DNA from: Candidatus Izemoplasma sp.
Lineage (GTDB): Bacteria; Bacillota_I; Bacilli_A; Izemoplasmatales; Izemoplasmataceae
NCBI GenBank assembly: GCA_029939615.1
Contig: JAOZSP010000124.1
Coordinates: 1-5,281 of the forward strand
DNA: 5,281 nucleotides
Reading direction: 5' to 3'
In this document: positions 1 to 5,281 of the stretch, in pieces
Numbering within the stretch: the first letter of the stretch is position 1
Layout: the number at the start of each line of letters is the position of its first letter
Program-made: the position numbers and the translations under genes
Notes under the pieces: model-generated
Database searches by the model: none
Seen by the model: only the letters and a program-made list of their open reading frames with translations
What the model was told of the DNA's origin: nothing

Positions 1-414
1 TAAAAACCATTCTTTCTCTTCTAAATCATTGTGAATGTCTTTTAAACCTTCACTACCTATAATTTTGTCACCATTCGTTTTAAGTAATGTAATAGATTTA
101 ACATATGTGTTAGCTTGATCCATTGTCTTATAAACATCAATCAAAGTAGCATAATCATTATTTCTTGTTTCTTTTAGTGTTACTTCTTTAATATAATTAC
201 CAACATCAATAATGTCAAAAATATAACTCTCGTAATTAAGAATTATTTGTTTGTTAATCTCTCTTGATGATGTTTCAACAATAGTATTTGTAGTTCCACT
301 AAAAAAATTAAATGTAACTAGGGTCCAAGTACCCAAAACTGTTAATAGAATAAACGAATTGAAGATTAAAATACTTCGTGATATTGAAAGGTTTTTAAAA
401 ATATTTGATTGCAC
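1..414 (-). CDS. Sensor histidine kinase, YesM/LytS-like, N-terminal part (cut by the left edge)
   Basis: Read by hand from the reverse complement: 138 codons stay open from a GTG at 412-414 to the left edge. What is seen is a short cytoplasmic N-terminus with basic residues (K7, R13), a strong hydrophobic segment at about residues 14-38 (beginning SILIFNSFILLTVLG), then a polar helical region that would lie outside the cell. The later part, with KSITLLKTNGDKIIGS and a Trp-Phe near residue 137, resembles the ligand-sensing fold of Cache-type sensors in YesM kinases. The dimerisation and ATPase domains are beyond the edge, so the kinase call rests on the topology and on the adjoining YesN-type regulator, whose 3' end it overlaps by 20 bases. 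The GTG is chosen because an in-frame TAA lies six codons upstream and no ATG is available near the N-terminus; the ribosome binding site is weak, which fits translation coupled to the upstream gene. The signal is unknown; a sugar is plausible from context. A methyl-accepting chemotaxis or other Cache sensor is a less likely alternative. Confidence 0.72.
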   Translation of the reverse strand, partial: MQSNIFKNLSISRSILIFNSFILLTVLGTWTLVTFNFFSGTTNTIVETSSREINKQIILNYESYIFDIIDVGNYIKEVTLKETRNNDYATLIDVYKTMDQANTYVKSITLLKTNGDKIIGSEGLKDIHNDLEEKEWFL

Positions 415-1978
415 GGTATTCTTTAGGACTTACTTTTGTATTTTTCTTAAAACTATGACTGAAATAATAGACATCACTATATCCAACCTGTTTTGCTACT
501 TCAACTACTTTCAAATCACTATATCTTAATAACTCTTTCGCTTTATCAATTCTTACTTGGATTAAATATTTGTTAAAACTAATTCCTTTTTCTTTTTTAA
601 GTAAGGAACTTAAATAAGAAACGCTTACATGGAAATGATCTGATATTTTGCTTAAACTCATTGAATTATCTTTATAATTTAACTCAATATAAGAAATCAC
701 TTGGTCTGTAACCTCAATCAGTTTTGTATTTGTTTCGTTGACTTTGGATTTTCGTAATCTAATAATTTGGATTTTCGTATACTCTAATATATCTTCAACA
801 TTAGGTAGATTGAGCAACTCATTAAAGAAACTTTTCTCAAAATGGTGATTAAACTCAATTCCAATGCTAAATGCGTAATTCATAATTATATTGGCTGTTG
901 AAATAATAAATAATTGATGGTTAGTTTTATTCATTGAATGTTCTTTGGCAAAAGCTTTATATTTGTCAAACACACTTTCAATATCTTTTTCACTACCAAA
1001 ACGAACAATATTTTCAATTTCATTTATATTTTTCAGAGATAAAATAACTTGATTAGTAGTGGTTTCTTTGACAGAATCAAAAGTTAAAATATTTCCACGA
1101 TTTGTAAAACGCGCACTTTCTAAAACCATTAATGCTTCTTGAGTTTTTTTAGGAAAAGCTTTCATGTCGTCAAAAATCGAACTTAAAGCAATTCTCATAT
1201 TTATTTTGTCATAATCTACTTTATTGGAACGCAATTTCTCCATGCTAATTTCTATCTCGCTTAGGTGAAGGTCTTCATTGATAATAATAAATGAGAAACC
1301 GTATAATGTATAAAAAGGGATTACTAAATCATATTGGGCTAAAGCTGTCTGCATATATTCACGTAAAAATGTTTCTGAATTTAATTGTTCTTTCTTCCCA
1401 GCATTATAAAATTCGATAATACCAACTATAAAAGTATTGTTTTCTAAATGTAAATCGTAAAGTCTTAAATTATTAATGTCCTCATCTGATAATTCACCGA
1501 GTCTTAAAAATTCATTGAATTGAATTTCAATAAACATTTGCTTATTTTTAAGAAAATTGGTTTGAAGTAAAGATGTATTATGTACGAGATTATATTCCTC
1601 ATCTAACACAGTTTTAATTTTTTTTAAGTAATCTAAAACATCTAACTTAATAACGGGTTTCATTAAGTAACTAACAATACCTAATTCTACAGCTTTTCTT
1701 GCATAATCAAATTCACCAAAACCTGTTAGAAAAGCCACTTTTATTTTTGGGAATTCTGTTTTGATTTCCTCTGCTAAAGCAATACCATTAATGTACGGCA
1801 TTCTAATATCTGTGATAACTGCATGAGGATTATGTTCTTCTATAAGTTCTAAAGCATCATAACCGTTTGACGCACTAGCAATTACTTCAAAGCCTGTATC
1901 ATTTGTAATCATAGAGCTGATTCTTCCTCTAATATCATCTTCATCATCAACTAAAATTATTTTGTATAATTCTTTCAT
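395..1978 (-). CDS. YesN-type response regulator with AraC-family DNA-binding domain
   Basis: A 527-residue cytoplasmic transcription factor of a two-component system. The N-terminal receiver domain (about 1-125) is complete: acidic pocket D11/D12, phospho-acceptor D57 in TDIRMP, switch T85 in FLTGFGEFDYA, and K107 in LMKPV. A long linker (about 140-410), usual in YesN proteins, includes a region around 260-295 (MRIALSSIFDD ... EALMVLESARF) typical of this family's central domain. The C-terminus (about 420-527) has two helix-turn-helix units: the first at about 441-463 (LSKISDHFHVSVSYLSSLLK), the second at about 489-512, ending in the AraC signature GYSDVYYFSHSFKK...SPKEYR. Length is normal for the family. 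The start ATG is supported by a GGTGAT Shine-Dalgarno core just upstream and by its own promoter. It is followed without a gap by the sensor kinase gene, its likely partner. Location beside xylAB suggests control of xylose or xylan-oligosaccharide genes, as LytS/YesN pairs do in some clostridia. The regulon is not shown by the sequence. Confidence 0.93.
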   Translation of the reverse strand: MKELYKIILVDDEDDIRGRISSMITNDTGFEVIASASNGYDALELIEEHNPHAVITDIRMPYINGIALAEEIKTEFPKIKVAFLTGFGEFDYARKAVELGIVSYLMKPVIKLDVLDYLKKIKTVLDEEYNLVHNTSLLQTNFLKNKQMFIEIQFNEFLRLGELSDEDINNLRLYDLHLENNTFIVGIIEFYNAGKKEQLNSETFLREYMQTALAQYDLVIPFYTLYGFSFIIINEDLHLSEIEISMEKLRSNKVDYDKINMRIALSSIFDDMKAFPKKTQEALMVLESARFTNRGNILTFDSVKETTTNQVILSLKNINEIENIVRFGSEKDIESVFDKYKAFAKEHSMNKTNHQLFIISTANIIMNYAFSIGIEFNHHFEKSFFNELLNLPNVEDILEYTKIQIIRLRKSKVNETNTKLIEVTDQVISYIELNYKDNSMSLSKISDHFHVSVSYLSSLLKKEKGISFNKYLIQVRIDKAKELLRYSDLKVVEVAKQVGYSDVYYFSHSFKKNTKVSPKEYRAIKYF

Positions 1979-1981
1979 TCT

Positions 1982-1987
1982 ATCACC
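1982..1987 (-). promoter_or_regulatory. Ribosome binding site of the response regulator
   Basis: On the minus strand the sequence before the ATG is AGTGGTGATAGA. GGTGAT is complementary to the ATCACC part of the 16S rRNA 3' end, i.e. the downstream half of the full anti-Shine-Dalgarno pairing, so its three-base distance from the ATG is acceptable. It supports the start at 1978. Confidence 0.6.
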
Positions 1988-1997
1988 ACTTTATCTT

Positions 1998-2026
1998 ATA
2001 ATAACATATTTAATTAAATGTGTCAT
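1998..2026 (-). promoter_or_regulatory. Probable sigma-A promoter of the two-component operon
   Basis: Minus strand: -35 ATGACA (2021-2026; 5 of 6 to TTGACA), a 17-base spacer, and -10 TATTAT (1998-2003; 5 of 6 to TATAAT). Transcription would begin near 1991, giving a leader of about a dozen bases with the GGTGAT ribosome binding site. A perfect TATAAT also lies at 2025-2030 but has no recognisable -35, since the bases upstream of it belong to the hairpin at 2036-2060; it could be a second start. The promoter indicates that the regulator and kinase can be expressed independently of xylAB. Assigned by inspection only. Confidence 0.5.
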
Positions 2027-2035
2027 TATACTAGA

Positions 2036-2060
2036 AAAGATGAGCGAATTGCTCATCTTT
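2036..2060 (-). terminator. Rho-independent terminator after xylB
   Basis: A perfect 10-bp inverted repeat, AAAGATGAGC / GCTCATCTTT, with a 5-base loop starts five bases after the xylB stop codon. On the minus strand it ends in TTTT followed by CTAG, so the U-tract is short and the stem has only 4 G-C pairs; termination is probably partial. Because the repeat is nearly symmetric it has a shorter T-run (TTT) on the plus strand. It separates the xylAB transcript from the downstream two-component operon, whose promoter elements begin about ten bases beyond the stem. Confidence 0.7.
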
Positions 2061-2065
2061 ACATA

Positions 2066-3532
2066 TTATTTTATTGTTTTATACAATTCTTTTAAAGCTG
2101 GATACAACTTTTTAAAATCTTGATATTTCCTATTGTATTTGTCAACTAATTCACTATTTGGTTTAAACGTATCTCCTAGTTTAACTATTTTAGAGCAAGC
2201 AGTAACGACATCACTGTAATCATTATTACCAACCATTGCTAAAATTGCAGCGCCAAGAGCTGGACCTTCTAAAGCTTTAATTTTAACTACTTCAATATTA
2301 AGGACATTAGATATTAATTGTGCCCAAACATTACTTTTGGCACCCCCTCCAGTAATTCTTATACGGTTTATTTCTATCCCTAAGTTCTTGATTAGTTCAA
2401 ATGAATCTCTTAAGGCAAAAGTTACTCCTTCAACTATAGCAAAATCAATGTCCTCTTTTTTATGATGAATACCAAGCCCATAAATAACTCCTTTTGCATA
2501 GGGATCATTTATTGGAGCTCTTTCACCAGTCAAATAAGGTAAGAAGAATAGGTTGTCATTCCCATTTGCTTGAACTACACTCTTATAATAAGCATCATAA
2601 TCTTTATTGTTGAGGATTGATTCATTCCACCACTTAATAGCACCAGCAGCATTTAACATTACTGCCATAATGTGGTGTTTACCATTAGCGTGACAATACG
2701 ATTGTAGATAACTTTTTGTATCAACTGCAAAGTTTTCACTTGATACAAATATAACTCCGCTCGTTCCTAAACTTATACTGCATTCACCACTTCCAACAAT
2801 ACCAACTCCAACAGCGCCAACTGCTTGGTCTCCGCCTCCTACCACTACTTTAACGTCTTGATTTATGTTCAGTATTTTTTTGATTTCATTAGTTAAAACA
2901 CCAACTGTTTCATAGCTTTCATGAATACTTGGAAGCATAGCTTTTGTTAATCCTAAGATTTCGAGCATTTCCTCACTATAGTTACGGGTTTTCGGATTAA
3001 AGTAGAGTGTACCAGATAAATCTGATACATCACTAGCAAATGATCCTGATAACTTGTAAACTAAGAAGTCTTTTGGTAACATTACTTTACTAATTTGGTT
3101 AAAGAGATGTGGTTCATGTTTTTTAACCCATAGAACCTTAGGAGCTGTTAAACCAGTTAAAGCAATATTTCCAGTATTTTTTAGGAGGGTTTTAATACCA
3201 ATATAATTATTTAAATAATTAACTTCATCAATTGTTCTTTGGTCATTCCAAAGTAAAGCGTTTCTAAGAATTTTATCATTCTCATCAAGTAAAACTAAAC
3301 CATGCATTTGCCCTGAGAAACTCATTGCTTTTATTTCGTTTTCATACCCTTTTACTAATTCCTTTAAACCATCAATAGTTTGATCATACCAAGCATTTGG
3401 ATCTTGTTCAGTCCATGATGGATTTGGGATGAGTAAGTCATAACTTCTGGAAACAGTTCTAACTATAAAACCGTCTTTTTTAGTTAAGATAATTTTAACA
3501 CTAGATGTGCCTAAATCAATACCTATAAACAT
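2066..3532 (-). CDS. xylB: Xylulokinase
   Basis: Cytoplasmic FGGY-family kinase: D-xylulose + ATP gives D-xylulose 5-phosphate + ADP, which feeds the pentose phosphate pathway. Numbering from the ATG at 3532 (488 residues, the usual size), the protein opens with MFIGIDLGTSSVK, the first phosphate-binding loop. Then come the sugar-binding stretch SFSGQMHGLVLLD (about 71-83) and LWNDQRT (about 94-100), VVVGGGDQAVGAVGVG with the catalytic-base Asp (D235), SISLGTSGVIF (about 252-262), LPYLTGERAPINDP (about 331-344), RITGGGAKSNVWAQLIS (about 392-408) of the nucleotide site and EGPALGAAILA (about 422-432). The MHG motif and the xylA context favour xylulose over glycerol or gluconate. A GTG at 3541, abutting the xylA stop codon, would add three residues. 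The ATG is preferred because AGGTGA lies five bases before it and because homologues begin at this Met. No truncation or frameshift is visible. Followed by a terminator hairpin. Confidence 0.96.
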   Translation of the reverse strand: MFIGIDLGTSSVKIILTKKDGFIVRTVSRSYDLLIPNPSWTEQDPNAWYDQTIDGLKELVKGYENEIKAMSFSGQMHGLVLLDENDKILRNALLWNDQRTIDEVNYLNNYIGIKTLLKNTGNIALTGLTAPKVLWVKKHEPHLFNQISKVMLPKDFLVYKLSGSFASDVSDLSGTLYFNPKTRNYSEEMLEILGLTKAMLPSIHESYETVGVLTNEIKKILNINQDVKVVVGGGDQAVGAVGVGIVGSGECSISLGTSGVIFVSSENFAVDTKSYLQSYCHANGKHHIMAVMLNAAGAIKWWNESILNNKDYDAYYKSVVQANGNDNLFFLPYLTGERAPINDPYAKGVIYGLGIHHKKEDIDFAIVEGVTFALRDSFELIKNLGIEINRIRITGGGAKSNVWAQLISNVLNIEVVKIKALEGPALGAAILAMVGNNDYSDVVTACSKIVKLGDTFKPNSELVDKYNRKYQDFKKLYPALKELYKTIK

Positions 3533-3537
3533 ATTAT

Positions 3538-3543
3538 TCACCT
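3538..3543 (-). promoter_or_regulatory. xylB ribosome binding site overlapping the xylA stop codon
   Basis: Minus-strand AGGTGA ends five bases before the ATG at 3532 and begins inside the TAG stop of xylA (3542-3544). It decides the xylB start: the alternative GTG at 3539-3541 is part of the Shine-Dalgarno sequence itself. The arrangement lets ribosomes finishing xylA reinitiate on xylB. Confidence 0.65.
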
Positions 3544-4858
3544 ATCCTATGATATACTGATTTAAAATTGATTCTAGTAATTCTTGTTTTCCTGATTCGT
3601 TTGCTTCGATTTCTTTTCTATTCAAGATATAAGTTTCAAGTTCTTTAAATCCAACTTCATTATTTACGATTTTCTTACCAATTCCTGAATCATAAGAACG
3701 ATATCTTTGTTTTAAATTATCTTCAAATACACCGTCTTCTAATAGATTTGCAGCAATTCTTAATCCCGCTGCATAGGTATCCATACCAACAATATGTGCA
3801 ATCAATAAATCTTCTTTTGTGAATGAAGGCCTTCTAACTTTTGCGTCGAAGTTTAATCCTCCGGTAGTTAATCCTCCGGCTCTTAAAATTTCATACATTG
3901 TTAAAACGGCATTATAAATATTAGTTGGGAATTGATCTGTATCCCATCCTAACAATAAGTCACCTTGGTTAGCATCAACACTACCTAACATATCATTATC
4001 AGCAGCAAATCTTAATTCGTGTTGCATTGTATGCATTGCAAGTGTTGCATGGTTAGTTTCAATATTTAATTTGAAATGGTTATCTAAATTATTTGCTCTT
4101 AAGAAAGAAACAACAGTTGCACTGTCAAAATCATATTGATGTTTTGTTGGTTCTTTTGGTTTGGGTTCAATATAGAATTGAACATCAAAATCGATTTCCT
4201 TAGCATAATCTACAGCCATTTTTAATAAACGAGCTAAGTTTTCTAATTCAAATTTCATATCAGTATTCAATAGGGTTTCATAACCTTCACGTCCACCCCA
4301 AAATACATACCCAGCTCCACCTAATCTATGAGTTATTTCTATTGCCTTTTTAACTTGTGCAGCTGCATAAGCAAATACATCTGCATTTGGTGAAGTACTT
4401 GCACCGTTAACGAATCGTGGATGAGTAAATGCATTAGTAGTTCCCCATAATAATTTAATCTTTGTTCTTTTCATTTCTACTTCGATTAAATCAACGATTT
4501 CATCTAAGTTTTTATTTGTTTCTTCTAATGTAGCACCTTGAGGTGCTATATCGGCATCATGGAAGCAAAAATATTCTAAACCTATTTTTTCCATAAATTC
4601 AAATGCTACTTTAACTCTTATTTTTGCTCGTTCCATACCAGTAGCATCTTCATCCCAAGGGCGAATCATAGTTGCGCTTCCAAATGGATCAGTTCCTCCA
4701 CCTGTCATTGTATGCCAGTATGCCATTGAGAATTTTAAATGTTCCTTCATTGGTTTACCCATAATTATTTCTTCTGCATTATAATATTTAAAAGTATATG
4801 GATCTAAACTCTTGCTACCTTCATATTTAATTTTTTTTACATTTTCAAAGTATTTCAT
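3542..4858 (-). CDS. xylA: Xylose isomerase (long, class II type)
   Basis: Cytoplasmic, divalent-metal-dependent TIM-barrel enzyme interconverting D-xylose and D-xylulose; first step of the isomerase pathway. At 438 residues, with an extended N-terminus before MAYWHTMTGGGTDPFG, it matches the longer class II enzymes. The active site is complete and offset by one residue from E. coli numbering: H100 and D103 in YFCFHDADIAP, E231 and K233 in YIEPKPKEPTKHQ, E267 and H270 in LNIETNHATLA, D295 in LGSVDANQGD, D306 and D308 in GWDTDQFPTN, and D338 in GGLNFDAKVRR. WGGREGYE (187-194) is a further family hallmark. The ATG start is supported by AAGGAG seven bases upstream. It is the first gene of the xylAB unit and is transcribed away from xylR across an 86-bp region with candidate operator repeats, so xylose induction through XylR is likely. 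The stop is TAG, directly before xylB. No anomalies seen. Confidence 0.98.
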   Translation of the reverse strand: MKYFENVKKIKYEGSKSLDPYTFKYYNAEEIIMGKPMKEHLKFSMAYWHTMTGGGTDPFGSATMIRPWDEDATGMERAKIRVKVAFEFMEKIGLEYFCFHDADIAPQGATLEETNKNLDEIVDLIEVEMKRTKIKLLWGTTNAFTHPRFVNGASTSPNADVFAYAAAQVKKAIEITHRLGGAGYVFWGGREGYETLLNTDMKFELENLARLLKMAVDYAKEIDFDVQFYIEPKPKEPTKHQYDFDSATVVSFLRANNLDNHFKLNIETNHATLAMHTMQHELRFAADNDMLGSVDANQGDLLLGWDTDQFPTNIYNAVLTMYEILRAGGLTTGGLNFDAKVRRPSFTKEDLLIAHIVGMDTYAAGLRIAANLLEDGVFEDNLKQRYRSYDSGIGKKIVNNEVGFKELETYILNRKEIEANESGKQELLESILNQYIIG

Positions 4859-4865
4859 CTTTTTT

Positions 4866-4871
4866 CTCCTT
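4866..4871 (-). promoter_or_regulatory. Ribosome binding site of xylA
   Basis: Minus-strand AAGGAG, followed by seven bases (mostly A) and then the ATG at 4858. This is a near-ideal Shine-Dalgarno sequence and fits a strongly translated catabolic enzyme. Confidence 0.8.
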
Positions 4872-4896
4872 AATCTAATTGATTATTTGCTAATCA
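4871..4896. promoter_or_regulatory. Candidate XylR operator: interlocked inverted repeats
   Basis: A perfect inverted repeat TGATTA-tttgc-TAATCA spans 4880-4896. Its left arm also pairs with an upstream TAATC (4871-4875) as TAATC-taatt-GATTA. The same pentamer therefore recurs as TAATC 4871, GATTA 4881, TAATC 4891, with a further TAATC at 4912, roughly one helical turn or multiples apart. The main repeat covers the proposed -35 of xylR and lies downstream of the probable xylA -10, a position from which a bound repressor would block both genes. ROK-type XylR binds palindromes in the xylA-xylR intergenic region of bacilli, though the known Bacillus operator has a different sequence. The assignment to XylR is inference. 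Confidence 0.45.
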
Positions 4897-4915
4897 TTAT
4901 TTTTTGTTTTATAAT
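4887..4915 (+). promoter_or_regulatory. Probable promoter of xylR
   Basis: Plus strand: -35 TTGCTA (4887-4892; 4 of 6 to TTGACA), 17-base spacer, perfect -10 TATAAT (4910-4915). The start point would be near 4922, leaving a leader of about 23 bases. The -35 lies in the inverted repeat at 4880-4896, which suggests autoregulation. Confidence 0.6.
4908..4913 (-). promoter_or_regulatory. Probable -10 element of the xylA promoter
   Basis: Minus strand GATTATAAAAC contains TATAAA, the best -10 candidate for xylA. It shares bases with the opposite-strand TATAAT of xylR, so the two promoters would be face-to-back and could not easily be occupied together. No convincing -35 is found 16-18 bases upstream (the bases there read about AACCTT), so the xylA promoter may be weak, need an activator, or use another -10. 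Confidence 0.35.
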
Positions 4916-4944
4916 CTAAATTGTATTTGAAAGGTTGTGATTCC

Positions 4945-5281
4945 ATGAAAACATCGAATTCCCAAGTAGTAAAATTACACAACACTAATTTAGTAATTGA
5001 AAAACTTGTTGAGTTACGAGAAACTTCTCGTATTGAACTTGCTAGACTTACAACGCTAAATAAAGCCACTGTTTCTTCAATCGTTCAAAATCTTATTAAT
5101 AAACAGATTGTTATTGAAACAAATAAGATGGTTAAAACAAGTGGTCGTAGTGCTAAAGTTATTGCACTAAATAAAAATGTTGGTAGAATCATTAGTCTTG
5201 AACTCCAACCTAATAAAATCTATGGCATAATCACTAATTTATATGGCGATATTAAATTTGAAATTCATCGTTCAATTACAA
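4945..5281 (+). CDS. xylR: ROK-family xylose repressor XylR, N-terminal part (cut by the right edge)
   Basis: Read directly from the plus strand: 112 codons are open from ATG 4945 to the edge. A winged helix-turn-helix occupies about residues 15-75; the recognition region LTTLNKATVSSIVQNLINK (about 36-53) closely follows the LNKSTVSS pattern of Bacillus XylR. The wing (about 54-75) carries SGR where the family has GGR. From about residue 78 the sugar-binding ROK domain begins, with IYGIITNLYGDI matching the repressor subfamily's 'GxLTDLxG' strand. Known relatives bind the xyl operator and release it when xylose binds. The ATG is preceded by AAAGG and GTGAT in a leader resembling the full Shine-Dalgarno complement; in-frame TTG codons upstream (4921, 4927) lack a comparable site. 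Divergent position from xylA strongly supports the name over NagC/Mlc-type relatives. The missing C-terminal part prevents a check of the zinc and sugar-binding residues. Confidence 0.9.
   Translation, partial: MKTSNSQVVKLHNTNLVIEKLVELRETSRIELARLTTLNKATVSSIVQNLINKQIVIETNKMVKTSGRSAKVIALNKNVGRIISLELQPNKIYGIITNLYGDIKFEIHRSIT

Noticed and set aside
251..529. A 92-codon plus-strand open frame
   Set aside because: It lies antisense to the kinase and regulator genes, has no ribosome binding site of note, and its translation is low-complexity hydrophobic sequence without a family pattern. It is a shadow of the two minus-strand genes.
2025..2030. Perfect TATAAT on the minus strand as the main promoter of the response regulator
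   Set aside because: No recognisable -35 or extended -10 precedes it; the upstream bases form the terminator stem. Kept only as a possible secondary start.
1979..2065. Riboswitch or small RNA gene between xylB and the regulator
   Set aside because: The 86-87 base gap is fully accounted for by the terminator hairpin, promoter elements and ribosome binding site; no further conserved structure is apparent.
3854..3879. Direct repeat TAATCCTCCGG (15-base offset) in xylA, also giving two Shine-Dalgarno-like GGAGG on the coding strand
   Set aside because: It encodes the conserved GGLTTGGLN motif, where the Gly-Gly-Leu repeat of the protein with the same codon choice explains the DNA repeat. No start codon in a second frame follows it usefully.
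4859..4944. Catabolite-responsive element (CcpA site) near xylA
   Set aside because: I looked for the TGWAANCGNTNWCA pattern in the intergenic region and around the gene starts and saw no convincing match. A motif scan of the whole window would settle this.
1..5281. A previously undescribed biological system
   Set aside because: The genes are a standard xylose isomerase pathway with a ROK repressor and a YesN/YesM-type pair. The open questions concern regulation, not new gene families.

Overview
This is an AT-rich window (roughly one third G+C by eye) carrying a D-xylose catabolic locus. Dense small intergenic gaps, Shine-Dalgarno sites close to the AAGGAGGTGATC consensus, a Bacillus-type ROK repressor and a YesN/YesM-type two-component system all suggest a low-G+C Gram-positive bacterium (Bacillota) or a standard-code relative of the Mollicutes such as the Acholeplasma/Izemoplasma/Haloplasma group. 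The placement is an inference. The complete genes read through without in-frame TGA and use TGG for tryptophan, so nothing indicates the Mycoplasma code.

Layout from right to left. The 5' part of a xylR repressor (4945 to the right edge, + strand) is divergent from xylA (4858 to 3542, - strand). The 86-bp region between them holds the xylR promoter, a probable xylA -10 element and inverted/phased TAATC repeats that are candidate XylR operators. xylB (3532 to 2066, - strand) follows xylA with almost no gap and is probably translationally coupled to it. A 10-bp-stem hairpin (2036-2060) closes the xylAB unit. A separate promoter (1998-2026) then drives a response regulator of the YesN type (1978 to 395). 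Its end overlaps the start of a membrane sensor histidine kinase that runs off the left edge (414 to 1).

Functionally, XylA isomerises D-xylose to D-xylulose and XylB phosphorylates it to D-xylulose 5-phosphate for the pentose phosphate pathway. XylR is expected to repress xylAB (and itself) when xylose is absent. The neighbouring two-component pair probably senses an extracellular sugar and activates uptake or hydrolase genes, likely beyond the left edge; no transporter lies inside the window. Every key catalytic or phosphorylation residue I could place is present. There is no gene-free stretch longer than 300 bases, and I saw no RNA gene, mobile element, CRISPR array or clearly novel system.
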